A stretch of 64,000 bases of DNA from Centrapalus pauciflorus (Eukaryota; Streptophyta; Magnoliopsida; Asterales; Asteraceae). Positions 1 to 12,347 of this stretch are shown piece by piece. The notes beneath the pieces are model-generated. The model did not search any database. It worked only from the letters and a program-made list of their open reading frames with translations, and was not told the origin of the DNA. A program made the translations under genes and the position numbers. Within the stretch, counting starts at the first letter, position 1. Every line of letters begins with the position of its first letter. The stretch covers positions 809,001 to 873,000 of the forward strand of contig JAANYP010000722.1 of assembly GCA_020465985.1 (NCBI GenBank). Direction: 5' to 3'.

Positions 1-512
1 TTAATCTAACATGCAAATCCTAAAATTTCATATCTAAATCTACTGGTTTCGGTTTTTACACAAAACCGAACAAAACCTATAAATATCGAAATTTAAGTAA
101 AATTACCTCTAATCTTTGTTGATTCCAATTTGATTGATGATGTTTATAACTCCAATTGCCTTGAATCTTCAATCAATTTCAATTTAATGAGAATTCTTGA
201 TGTTTTCTTGGGTTTGGCCGTATATGTAGAGAGATAGTAGAGAGAGAGTGAAATTCTTAAATGGTTGTTAAATAACCATTAATTTGGTTAATATATGTGA
301 CTTAGTTATATTTGTAGTTTAACCCACTAATCTTTTGTATTTTTCATCTCTTTATTCTAATCATTTTAATTATATCATAAATATAATTTAAAATTATATT
401 TACTTAATAAATTTTCATTCTTAATTAGTATTTGCAATATAAATAATATAACAAAATTATATTATTATCTCAAAATAACATTACATAACTGATCAAAAGT
501 TAGGTTGTTACA
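1..512 (-). repeat. 3' LTR of copy A, partial
   Basis: Matches 7381-7892 base for base apart from five differences. It ends in CA at 511-512, directly beside the end of the integrase region. On the minus strand the LTR begins TGTAACAACC. The purine tract expected just upstream is poor: the bases next to the LTR read GGTGGAGCCCATTC on the minus strand. Confidence 0.95.
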
Positions 513-549
513 GAATGGGCTCCACCACGCACAAACTTCGTCCCCGAAG

Positions 550-3500
550 TTAGCTACGTTCGAACAGAGTGGGATATGTTGCTTTCATGACATCTCTGGA
601 TTCCCAAGACTGATGCGAACCTTTGTGGTGTTTCCACTGGACGAGCATCATCTGTATTTCTTTATTCCGAAGCTTTTTGGTCTTCGAGTCCAGAATACGT
701 TCTGGCTCTTCAACCACGCGAAGCTTCTCATCAATTTGCAAGTTAACGTGTGGTATCTGCACTTCTCTTTCGTCTGCTAAACTCTTTCTCAAGTGACTAA
801 CATGGAATACAGGATGTATTCCAGCTAAGTCCGCTGGTAGATCAAGACGATAAGACTGATTCCCAATCTTTTCAACAATCTTGAACGGACCAATAAATCT
901 CGGAGCTAACTTGTTTCTTTTAATGAACCGTACCACATTCTTCATTGGGGATACTTTCAGCATCACCCAATCGTTAACTGCAAAACTGATTGATCTATGC
1001 CGATTATCATAATATGACTTCTGCCTGCTTTGAGCTTCAAGAATATTCCTTCTAACTAGTTGAATCTTTTCATGAGTCAACTGTAGAAGGGCAGGTCCTG
1101 CTATTGGCGATTCACCTGTTTCGCGCCAACAGGTAGGAGTTCTGCATTTTCTTCCGTACAAAGCTTCAAAAGGAGCCATCTTGATTGTAGAATGATAACT
1201 GTTGTTGTAAGAGAATTCGATCAACGGCAAGTGGTCATCCCAGTTACCACCTAAATCAAGAATGCAGGCACGAAGCATATCTTCGAGAGTTAGAATAGTA
1301 CGCTCACTCTGGCCATCTGCATTTGGATGATAAGCAGTACTCATAGAAATCCGAGTACCCATCCCTTCTTGTAGTGCTTGCCAGAATCTGGATGTGAAGC
1401 GACTATCACGATCAGATACAATAGACTTTGGCACACCGTGACGAGAAATAATTTCTGTGATGTACAACTGTGCCAATCTATCCAGAGAATAAGTTTCTTT
1501 CATTGGAATGAAATGTGCTGATTTCGTTAAACGATCAACGACTACCCAGATAGAGTCGTGTTGTCTTTTGGTCTTTGGCAGCTTCGTAATGAAGTCCATT
1601 GTTATATGCTCCCACTTCCATTCAGGAACTGGCAGTGGTTGCATATCCCCGAAGGGTTTCTGGTGTTCTGCCTTAACCATCTGACATACTTTGCAGCTTT
1701 CAACACATTTTCCGATGTCTTTCTTCATTCCTGGCCACCAGTAATCAGCTTTCAGATCAAAATACATCTTTGAGCTGCCAGGATGAATAGATAACTTGGA
1801 CTGATGAGCTTCGGATAGAAGAGTGCTACGGATTGAACCATACTTAGGAACCCAGATTCGGTTTCCCTTGAGACAGTGAAGTCCCAAATGGTTCAGAGTC
1901 AGAAATTGTAACTGCCCTTTAAGATTTTCAGAATCAATATTCTCTTCTTTCAGTGCCTCGGCTTGAGCAACTTTGATGTTTTCAATAAGATCAGAAGAGA
2001 ATATAACTGGAGTTAGGGCATAACAGCACTTTTCTGGATATACTTTTCTACTCAACGCATCCGCGACAACATTTGCTTTGCCGGGATGATATAAGATCTC
2101 GCAATCATAATCCTTGATAAGCTCCAAGGATCGACGCTGTTTCATGTTCAGATCTTTTTGAGTGAAAAGGTATTTGAGACTCTTATGATCGGTGTAGAGC
2201 TGACACCGAGTCCCATATAGATAGTGACGCCAGATCTTCAGAGCAAAGGTAACAGCAGCCAACTCAAGATCATGAGTTGGTGCACTTTTCTCATAGTCTT
2301 TTAATTGCCTTGAAGCATAGGCAATTACTTTTCCCCTTTGCATCAGAACACATCCTAAGCCAGTACCAGATGCGTCGCTATAAACAACGAAATCATCATT
2401 ACCTTCTGGCAAGGCTAGGATCGGCGCTTGAATCAACTTTTGCTTCAGAATATCAAATGCCTCTTGCTGTTTATTGGACCAAACGAAAGGAGTATTCTTT
2501 CGTGTTAGCATTGTAAGCGGCACAGCAATCTTTGAGAAGTCCTTTATGAATCGCCGATAATAACCGGCCAATCCAAGGAAACTTCGGATTTCAGAGGCAT
2601 TACGAGGCGTTTGCCATTTCTGAACGGCCTCGACTTTCGAAGGATCAACGGAAATCCCTTCGCCAGAAACAACATGGCCAAGGAACTGGATCTATAAGAA
2701 TCAAGATAGAAATTCAAATTCTGATGTGAATCATAGAATAGTTAAGGAAAAACAGCTCAAGACATATATAATAGAGATTATACCTGTCTGAGCCAAAATT
2801 CACATTTAGAAAATTTTGCGTAGAGTCTTTCTTTTCTTAACAACTCTAGCAACTGTCGCAGATGAACAGAATGATCAGCCTCCGTTTTGGAGTAAATCAG
2901 AATATCGGTTATGAACACGATAACGGATTTATCCAACATTGGTCTGCACACGCGATTCATGAGATCCATGAATGCCGCTGGTGCATTTGTTAAGCCGAAC
3001 GGCATCACGAGAAATTCGTAATGACCGTATCTTGTACGGAAGGCTGCCTTCGGAATATCCTCATTTCTTACTTTCAGTTGATGATACCCAGAACGGAGAT
3101 CTATCTTTGAGAAATAACTAGCTCCTTGCAGTTGATCAAACAGATCATCAATCCTGGGCAAAGGATATTTATTCTTTATGGTGACTTTGTTCAACTCGCG
3201 GTAGTCGATGCACATACGGAAGGTTCCGTCTTTCTTTTTAACAAATGAAACTGGTGCACCCCACGGAGAAGAACTCGGTCGGATAAACCCCTTCTCTAAC
3301 AGCTCTTGCAGTTGCTTAGACATTTCTTGCATTTCTGCAGATGCAAGTCTGTATGGAGCTTTTGCGATAGGAGCCGCACCAGGAACCAAGTCTATACTGA
3401 ACTCGACTTGACGTTCCGGTGGCACTCCGGAAATATCGTCAGGGAATACGTCTGGGAATTCACAGACGATAGGAATATCGGACAAAGATTTCTTTTCAGA

Positions 3501-5203
3501 GTTGGATTCAGATGAAACATAACAAATATAGGATTCGTGACCCTTTGATAAGTACTTATGCGCTTTTTCAACAGATATGAAACAATGTGCACCTTTCCGC
3601 TTCTCGCCCTTGATCTCCAATACTCGGCCATCTGAAGACTTGATTCTGATGACTCGCCGGTTGCAGATAATTGTAGCCTCGTTGTTCATTAGCCAATCCA
3701 TGCCGATGATGACATCAAATTCTTTTAACGGAATCGGGATGAGGTCGAGATTAAATACGATATTATCAACAAGTAGTGTGCAGTTTCGATAAACGGAATC
3801 AGCCATAACGAAATTGTTACTGGCTGTCTCAATGTCTAGTATCACGGGAAGCTTTGATGGAATCTTACATAATTGTCGTGCAAAAGAGGTTGATATGAAA
3901 GAACGACTTGCACCAGAATCAAATAATACACGAGCCGGAATCGAGTTAAGTAAAAACATACCCGTAACTACATCAGGTGTTTCTTTTGCTTCCTCGGTAG
4001 TTATTTGAAAAGCTCGAGTCTTTGCAGTCGGCGTAGCAGCAGACTCTTAACTGTAGACCCTCCAGCTGATGACTGAGACTGATAACGCGGCCCGCTACGA
4101 CACTGATACATAAAGTGTCCTCTTTTTCCACATTTTGCGCATCCACGTCCCTGCTGTGGACATTCTTCACTACTGTGACCGATCATGTTGCACGCGAAAC
4201 AAGTAACATCTTCTGGATTGCACAACCCCATGTGTGACTTTCTGCATCGCTTACAGAATCGTGGCTCGTTCGTGAGGGAGTAAACTTGTGCTTTCTGTTG
4301 TGAACTATGCTGAGATTGTTGGGACTGAGACTTATTCGGCCTAAAGAATCTGCCAAATCGCTGTTTCTTTGGAGGAGACGGATTCATCGGGTTAGTAGAC
4401 GGAGCATAAAGCTGATCGCCGTATTCTAAATAACCTCGCTCGATTTGTCTAGCCGCTTCTACCATTTCCAAGTAACTCTTGTATTTGATCGCGCTCATCG
4501 GATGTCGATATCTAGGATTGAGTCCTACACGGAATCTATTCATCTTTCTTTCTTCGGTAGCAACTTGGTATGAGGAATAACCGCATAATCGCGAAAACTC
4601 GTGCTCGTATTCGTCGACTGTCTTCGTTCCCTGAGTCAGCTGCATCAGTTGTACTTCCATTTTATCTTGTTGGTCGATCGGACAGTACTTCGCATTGAAC
4701 ATATCAAGAAACTGCTCCCATTCTAAAGTCTGAATCACCTCCTCACCATAGATACTTCGCTGAGTTTTCCACCATGCACGGGCAGCTCCCACAAATAGTG
4801 CAGACGCATAACTCACTTTCTTCGAGTCTAAACAGTCAGAAATTCTAAAGATCTCTTCGGTATGACTAATCCAATCCATCGCCTGAATCGGATTAACTGT
4901 TCCCTCAAAGTTCAAGGCACCGCTCGCTTTGAAATCTTTAAATTTGCAGCCTTTTGGCTGAGCAGTTTGGGTTTCAGGATTAGATTTATCAGAATCAGAT
5001 TCATTAGTCTGGACTTGCTTTTCTTTTCTCTTATTTTTCTTTTCGTCGCGTCTTTTAGCTTCGGCCTCATCTCTGGCCTGAAACTGTTCTTGCATTATTT
5101 TGTTCTGTTGTTCTGAGTGTTGGGCTAGAAGTTGTTGCATCATTTCAAACATCTGTTGTGGGTTCATATTGCTGGGAATATCACCTGATCCTGATCCTGA
5201 CAT
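550..5203 (-). pseudogene. gag-pol polyprotein gene of copy A (broken)
   Basis: Gag starts at 5203 and carries two CX2CX4HX4C knuckles plus a shorter C-X2-C-X3-H-X3-C one. Protease has DSGAS. RT has the RMCIDYRELN and MPFGLTNAP blocks. RNase H has YSDAS and TDHKSL. Integrase has an HHCC finger, then MDFITKLP, VSDRDSRF and SERTI (the D,D,E core). A chromodomain-like tail ends at 550. Lesions: a one-base deletion relative to copy B near 4041-4050 separates gag from protease, and the RT active site reads FITD instead of FIDD (codon 2907-2909), losing one catalytic aspartate. A frame break at 2692-2783 is not damage but an intron (separate entry). This copy should make no active RT. Confidence 0.93.
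2692..2783 (-). other. Putative spliceosomal intron inside RT of copy A (92 bp)
   Basis: On the minus strand the RT reads CEFWLRQ, then CAG|GTATAATC, a T-rich 92-bp stretch with a branch-like CCTTAAC, then TTCTTATAG|ATCCAG. Removing it joins CEFWLRQ to IQFLGHVVSGEG with no codon lost, matching the CEFWLxxVxFLGHV block of gypsy RTs. Left in, GTA is followed at once by TAA. The same structure is at 17003-17092 in copy B but is 90 bp, so the segment is not kept as codons. Confidence 0.85.
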
Positions 5204-5387
5204 CTTCTACTGAAAATTAAAATCATTCAACTATCAGTTTATAGACTTAGATCTATGTACCCTTTTTCCCATCCTAACAGTCTGTACATCCTATCTCAGT
5301 TCAAACCACCTAAATGATTGATACATTTGTATTGCTTCAGTTTGAGACCAAGTATACTCACGTAATACTTGATTCACTCAAACTTGG

Positions 5388-5399
5388 TCTCTGATACCA
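5388..5399 (-). other. Primer binding site of copy A
   Basis: The minus strand reads TGGTATCAGAGA, one mismatch from the initiator tRNA-Met complement TGGTATCAGAGC. It lies 3 nt from the 5' LTR end, the same spacing as in copy B. Confidence 0.85.
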
Positions 5400-5402
5400 T
5401 CC

Positions 5403-7892
5403 TGAGAAGACCACCCCTTACGGGGCAGTGCTCACTAGTCTAGGTCCCACATCATGCAATACGATATCAACCATACTAAGATAGGGAATTTAATTGCGGA
5501 ATTAAAAATTACATGTACATTACATATTAGGATACAGATTACATATTTCAATTTAAAGTTATAAAAGGGTAACATCTAATCTAGTCATAACATCATACAT
5601 CACGTCAAGTCTACCCAGAACCACCACATTTGCTGTCTTCCAATCAGTATCAGAGAGTTTGTTGAGTAGTGGTCTAAGAAAGCTTCAAAACTTGGATCTT
5701 GAATGACCTAAGTACTAGGTCCTGCAGGTGATTTTCCTTTGGCTTTTCCTGTAAAATATTAATGCAACATCTGTAAAACGCTTAGTGAGTTTATAGATTT
5801 TCAATATCAACATGCGTGTCAAGCGGAGTCATTAATCTTAGCGTGATAAGTCTTGGCTGCCGCTACATCCCTCATGATTGAGATATAGTATCATAAGATC
5901 GGATGATGTTCAAGCCACACTCACGCTTAAATCGTGGGGATCAGCCACATACTGGGCTAGCTACCAGTAAGTCAATATGGCGGAACATCGGAGGTTATAA
6001 CCAATTCATAAGAACTGGTGAAATAGCCGGGTCTAGAACAATAGACCATAAGGGCTAGTCAAGCTGAATCAATCTATCAAAGGTCTGATCAATAATGGAA
6101 GCATATGTCTTAGAAGTCATGATAGCAATGAATCATAAGGCAAAGTCTGAAGCAATATTAAATGCATATTGAAAAGATAATCAAATAGCTATCATGATCC
6201 ACTGGGCAACACCCATCCATGGTGTGCACATGTCTCATTCCAGCTGATAAAGTGAATGTCAATAAATCTATCAGCAACAATATATCTCAACCGGATCTAT
6301 GCATGTTCAATCTGAATATCTATAACTCACAGGTCTGGGTCTTGGTCAAACAGATATATGAATCTGCCACCTGAGTTATCTCAGGATTTTGTCAATCTGT
6401 AATCTGTCAATTCTTTTCAAATTTAGAGACCCGCTTTCAAGTCTTTAAGTCTTTAAATCTTTGTTCAGAATATACTGAACCTGATCAAAATCATTCATGA
6501 TAATATCATGTCAATTTCATCATCTTTATCATCATCATTTTAGTCTTTAAATTCTTTGTGTCAATGTTCAGATATCAACTGAACCTGTCCAGAATTATCA
6601 TTGTCAAATCATATCAATTTCATGTCTTTTTCATAATCTTTATTTTATCTGATTCTGATAACTGATAACTCTGTTAATCATTTGATTCATTTTTCTTTAA
6701 TTTTGTAAAAATATCAAAATAGGATATCCAATTTCGGATCATCCGGATTCGAACCATCCGGATTCGGACCAATCTGAAATAGCCATTCTAATTCGGACCA
6801 ATTAATCATCCGGATTCAGATTCATCCGAAATGGGCATCCCAATTCGGACCAAGCACACATCCGGATTCGGTTCATTATCCGAAATTGATACCATCCGAA
6901 ATTGATACCATCCGAACTTGGATCATCCGAGTTCGGATCAACACTTAACAAAATATTTATTTGTTATCCGAAGTATGGGACCGAAATGGATTTCATCCGA
7001 ATTTCATGATCCGAAATGGGACATCATCCGAATTCGGGTCATCCGATTTCGGATCCCACACTTGTTATTTTTCCAGAAACTGTTCTTGGTGTTCTTGGTG
7101 TTCTTGGTGTTCTTCATACGGATTTTATTAATAATTATCAAACTTTCATTTTTATCAACATGCAATGAAATATATTGATGTAATATCACTATTTGAGTGT
7201 TTTTATACTAATTTCCCTACTAATAACATCATTATTTGATCGTGATTATCCAAAATTCATCATTTTTGTCAAGAACACCATTTTTAACAAAATTTCCGAT
7301 TTCTTCATTATTTGAACAATCTGATTACTAATTCTTGTTTCTGTTTCATTTATATACTTCATTACATGTTTTTAAACACTTTAATCTAACATGCAAATCC
7401 TAAAATTTCATATCTAAATCTATTGGTTTCGGTTTTTACACAAAACCGAACAAAACCTATAAATATCGAAATTTAAGTAAAATTACCTCTAATCTTTGTT
7501 GATTCCAATTTGATTGATGATGTTTATAACTCCAATTGCCTTGAATCTTCAATCAATTGCAATTTAATGAGAATTCTTGATGTTTTTTTGGGTTTGGCCG
7601 TATATGTATAGAGATAGTAGAGAGAGAGTGAAATTCTTAAATGGTTGTTAAATAACCATTAATTTGGTTAATATATGTGACTTAGTTATATTTGTAGTTT
7701 AACCCACTAATCTTTTGTATTTTTCATCTCTTTATTCTAATCATTTTAATTATATCATAAATATAATTTAAAATTATATTTACTTAATAAATTTTCATTC
7801 TTAATTAATATTTGCAATATAAATAATATAACAAAATTATATTATTATCTCAAAATAACATTACATAACTGATCAAAAGTTAGGTTGTTACA
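5403..7892 (-). repeat. 5' LTR of copy A (2490 bp)
   Basis: Bounded by TG at 5403 and CA at 7892 on the plus strand. 7381-7892 repeats 1-512. The rest is homologous to the copy B LTRs, including the shared stretch starting GAAGACCACCCCTTACGGGG, but differs in many substitutions and in the part nearest 7892. It holds the promoter region of the element and no open frame of note. Confidence 0.95.
6725..7055. repeat. Degenerate CCGAATTCGG-type repeat cluster in LTR A
   Basis: About two dozen short units of the type ATCCGAATTCGGACCA or ATCCGAAATGG, in both orientations because the core is palindromic. It is followed at 7083-7115 by four copies of a 9-bp unit, TGTTCTTGG. The same kind of cluster occurs in both LTRs of copy B, so it belongs to the family and is not local slippage. 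Confidence 0.85.
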
Positions 7893-8685
7893 ATTATGTA
7901 GATTGACCATATCGATACAGAAAAATGAAGTACACGTATCATATAGACGATTAAAAAAGTAGACGTACCATATCGATACATTTTCAAAAGTAGGTTGCTA
8001 GTGTAAGACCTTAACCCTTTTGAATAAGACAAAAGTTACCAAAAATTTAAAACACTAAAAGAAATTCAATGACTTAATCGATAAATACATGAAAGTCATT
8101 GGGTTTTATCAATATTTAACTTGTAATAAATAACCGAAAACATATAAACATACCTTATTGTTGGTTTTTATATCAATTTTAGAAATTTGGTTTGTAGGCA
8201 ACTATTTTAATTTGGTTTAATTCCAAGTTGAATTACAAATTATGCAATAAATATTATCATATAAATACAATTAAATTTTAGTTACTTTACCTTTTTTAGG
8301 ATGCTAATTAAACCATAGTTTGGGGGTTTTGTATTCTTTATTTTCATTTGCCTAAATGGTAAGTTGTTAATCTTTTTAATTTACTTGAAATTGGTTTGGT
8401 TTTCTTTACACTATTGAGGTCAATTCATTGTAACGAGTTAAAAACAATTTGAATTAACATTGCTTTAAAAAATTTTAAATGAGATGCTAAATATATATTG
8501 AGAAGTGTAAGTAGTATTGTAATGAATCACTAACTTTTTGAATATATAAATAATGAATCATAAATTTTGATTAAATAAATCAACAATTCATTAACCTTTT
8601 ATATTGATTCATAAAATTTTTGATTATAAAGAACGAATAATAAATTCAAAAATAAGTGAATCAATATACAAAATTAATGAATCAA
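7893..8685. other. Intergenic, no gene seen
   Basis: AT-rich DNA with no supported reading frame or RNA gene. It starts at the target side of the copy A insertion. Confidence 0.6.
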
Positions 8686-8694
8686 TTTACAAAA

Positions 8695-9209
8695 GGGATA
8701 ATTACGCAAAAAACCCTCAACTTGTCAGATTTTTGTGATTAAAACCCCAAACCATTTTTCTTTGTATAGAAAACCCCGAACTAACTAAAAATCAGTAAAT
8801 CAAGGTTTTATCAATGAGTAACCCGTTGAAACCGGTTATTAATCCTACGTGGACTGGTAAATAACCTACGTGGATAAGTTTTGATTGTTGAAACCAGTTG
8901 CCAAGTATTACACATCATTTAAACCCCCGTTGATAATTTTTAATTGTAATTTTTAAAGGGGATTACATCATCAACGAGTGTTTAAATGATGTGTAATACT
9001 TGGCAACCGATTTCAACAATTAAAATTTATTCCATGTAGGTTATTTATCGGTCCACGTAGGATTAATAACCGGTTTCAACCGGCTAACCATTGATAAAAC
9101 CTTGATTCACTGATTTTTCATTAATTCGGGGTTTTCTATACAACGAAAAATGGTTTGGGGTTTTAATCATAAAACCTGACAAGTTGAGGGTTTTTTGCGC
9201 AATTATTCC
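8695..9209. mobile_element. Mutator-like foldback MITE with 9-bp target duplication
   Basis: Two arms of about 245 bp pair with each other across a short loop near 8945. The ends read GGGATAATTACGCAAAAAAC and, reverse-complemented from the right, GGAATAATTGCGCAAAAAAC. A 9-bp direct repeat, TTTACAAAA, flanks the element (8686-8694 and 9210-9218). A 9-bp duplication with long inverted repeats is typical of MULEs. No transposase is present. Confidence 0.85.
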
Positions 9210-9218
9210 TTTACAAAA

Positions 9219-10139
9219 TTAGTGAATCATATATTTCACTCTTTTCAAAATATATTTAACTTCTCCGGGTAATTAAAAACACACACATATGACATATGTA
9301 TATGTAATTTCTTGTAAAATTCCAAAACAACTAAATTTATTGGTATATTCTAATCATAAGTCATAACAAAATTAATAATAATAATTGCGACAAAGTCTTG
9401 AGAATAATTTCTGTTGGAATCATTTTGGTGGCATTAATCCATTGAAGTTTTAAGAATTAATTAGTAATATGATACGCTCCCACGATAGTGGTTTATTTAT
9501 TTAATCAACAATTATGTAACTTGAGTTAAGGATACGAAATTTAAAATTATTGCTTAATTTAAATATAATATTTTTGAAGTGAACGTTTACGAGTAACTTT
9601 AAAGGTATTCTGGCACTATTAGCTGTAGCTTTACATTAGAGCTACGAGCTAGAGCTTTTAACTAGTTGTAGCTTTTAAAAGTTGTAACCTTTAAAAGAAC
9701 TGAATTTTTTTTTATAAATGTGTTTCATAAAATTAGTTGTAGTTGTAACCTGTAACTTTTAGTATTTAATGGCATAAAATGACGTTGATATTAAATAAAA
9801 TTGTATTTCGTAATTTTAAGTGTGTAACAAAATGTTGTAAAAATAAATGTTAAAAGAGTAATAAACAAAAATTTATTAAAATAAAAGGGCTAAATAAAAG
9901 ATAACACTAAAATAAGAGTGTGTTATGAAAAATTTAAATTAAAAATAAAAAAAACGTGGTTGGTTGATCCCAACCGTTATTAATTTTTTTTTTATTTGAT
10001 CGTAAAACCAACAAATTAAATTGACGATTCAATGTCAAAATTTCATATTATGATTATGAATATTAAAATAGTTAATTCTGGTTCCGATCCAATTTAATAA
10101 GATTGTCTTGTTTTTTGAAATATCAGTTTTCCAATTTCA
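9219..10139. other. AT-rich intergenic DNA with a partial repeat unit
   Basis: No gene seen. From about 9775 to 9985 it holds a partial copy of the AT-rich unit described at 10140-10525, including the stretch ending in a GTGGTTGGTTGAT motif. Confidence 0.6.
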
Positions 10140-10525
10140 CTCTTTGTTTGAATTATTTGAACGTTCAATGTTATACATGATCATATTTGATAAAAAAATC
10201 TAAATATTAAATAGTTACATTTTAATTATAAGACAATCACATTATAATTTTGTATCGTGCATTTGAATAATAAAGTTTTTTTTTTCATACAATTAAACAT
10301 AAAATAATAGTTTCAAAAGACAACTCCAAACATAAGTACAATTAAAATCATAATTTTAAGTGTATAAGAAAATGTTGTAATAATAAATGTTAAAAGAAAA
10401 CTAAACGAAAATTTATTAAAATAAAAGAGCTAAATAAAAGATAACACTAAAATAATGGTGTGTTACGAAAAATTTAAATTTAAAATTAAAAAATAATCGT
10501 GGTTGGTTGATCATATTTGATAACT
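10140..10525. repeat. AT-rich dispersed/tandem repeat unit, copy 1
   Basis: Runs from an ATGATCATATTTGATA motif to a GTGGTTGGTTGATCATA motif. The same order of sub-blocks (TAGTTACATTTTAA, TGCATTTGAATAATAAA, ATAATAGTTTCAAAAGA, AATAAATGTTAAAAG, AAATAAAAGATAACAC) recurs at 11815-12347 and 22193-22640. Confidence 0.7.
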
Positions 10526-10677
10526 GTATATATATACAAGTTGTTGAATACCCGCGCGTTACTGCGTGACCTAAAATATTAATTACAAAAATAAATATTA
10601 AAAATAATTGAATAAATATCAAACAATTCAAATAACGAAACCCAACTAAAACAGGATCGAAGAGTGAAATTGGAAAG

Positions 10678-10680
<3 letters not shown>

Positions 10681-10730
<50 letters not shown>
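10681..10730. repeat. (AT)25 microsatellite
   Basis: Uninterrupted dinucleotide run. Confidence 0.98.
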
Positions 10731-10732
<2 letters not shown>

Positions 10733-10812
10733 AAATCCCGCGTGATGCATCAAAATCCCTCGTGATGCATCAAATTTCTCGCGTGATGCATCAAAATCCC
10801 GCGTGGTGCATC
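10731..10812. repeat. Four tandem 20-21 bp units
   Basis: Four consecutive copies of a unit like ATCAAAATCCCGCGTGATGC with a few substitutions, directly after the (AT) run. The DNA from here to 10924 lies between two TA tracts and ends in TTGAACCCACCCC before the next tract. Confidence 0.85.
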
Positions 10813-10921
10813 ATCTTATTTACGATCATGCCACCGCGTTTTTCATTAAATGCACCAAATCGGACGGTATGCGTAGGTTTCCATAGTTTTCACGTGCATA
10901 GTGGTTTTCCATTGAACCCAC

Positions 10922-11453
<532 letters not shown>

Positions 11454-11542
<89 letters not shown>
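11454..11542. repeat. (TA)n microsatellite, about 89 bp
   Basis: Uninterrupted dinucleotide run. Confidence 0.98.
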
Positions 11543-11546
<4 letters not shown>

Positions 11547-11814
11547 GAAGTAAACCAAATGATACTATTAGTTAAATCCTATAATTGGTTTGCTAGATTT
11601 TGCAATGCTAAAATTACAAAGTATGTCTTATTAAATTGGATCAGAACCGGAATTGAATAACTAAATATTCATAACCATATTTTGAAATTCTGACATTGAT
11701 TAGGTTTAATAGCCAATTTAACTTGTTGGTTTTACGACCAAATCAGATAAAGTTATAATGGTAATATCTCCAATACATCGATTAGGACTTGCTAACGTTA
11801 TAATAATAATGTTC

Positions 11815-12347
11815 AATGTTAAACATGATCATATTTAATACAAAATCTGAATATTAGTTAGTTACATTTTAAGTATAAAGCAATTTCATTAGAATGATGT
11901 ATTGTGCATTTGAATAATAAAATCTTTTTTAAATAATAAAACAAAACATAATAGTTTCAAAAGATAAATTCAAAAATATGTATAAACAAAAGCATAACTT
12001 TAAATGTTTAATAAAACTTTGTAATAATAAATTTTAAAAGATGACTAAACAAAAATTTATTAAAATAAAGACATTAAACAAAATATAACACAAAGAAAAG
12101 GGTGTATTATGAAAAGTTTAAAATTAAAAAGAAGTAGTTTCAAAAGATAACTTCAAACATATGTGTAAATAAAATCATAAATTTAAATGTGTAAGAAAAT
12201 TTTGTAATGATAAATGTTAAGAGGATTAAACAAAAATTCATTAAAATAAAGACGTTAAATAAAAGATAACACAAAAATAAGAATGCATTATGAAAAGTTT
12301 AAAATTAAAAGAAAAAAGAAAAAAAAACAATCAATCATGGTTGGTCA
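11815..12347. repeat. AT-rich repeat unit, copy 2, interrupted by copy B
   Basis: Same sub-block order as 10140-10525, with an extra partial repetition of its second half at about 12125-12320. It ends at the GGTTGGTCA motif where copy B inserted, and GGTCA at 12343-12347 is the left target duplication. Confidence 0.7.

Larger units (their letters stand above)
1..7892 (-). mobile_element. Ty3/gypsy chromovirus LTR retrotransposon, copy A (3' LTR cut by window edge)
   Basis: On the minus strand the order is 5' LTR (5403-7892), primer binding site, gag with zinc knuckles, protease, reverse transcriptase, RNase H, integrase, chromodomain-like tail, then 3' LTR (1-512, continuing outside). The RT-RNaseH-integrase order defines Ty3/gypsy. 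The tail, with ILD, LRNKEI, VQWKHH and YPTLF blocks, and the 2.5-kb LTRs suggest a Tekay/Del-like chromovirus (inferred from family knowledge, not a tree). The 512 bp shared by both LTRs differ at five positions by eye, so this copy is older than copy B. The target duplication cannot be tested because the left end is missing. Coding defects are listed under the gag-pol entry. Confidence 0.97.
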
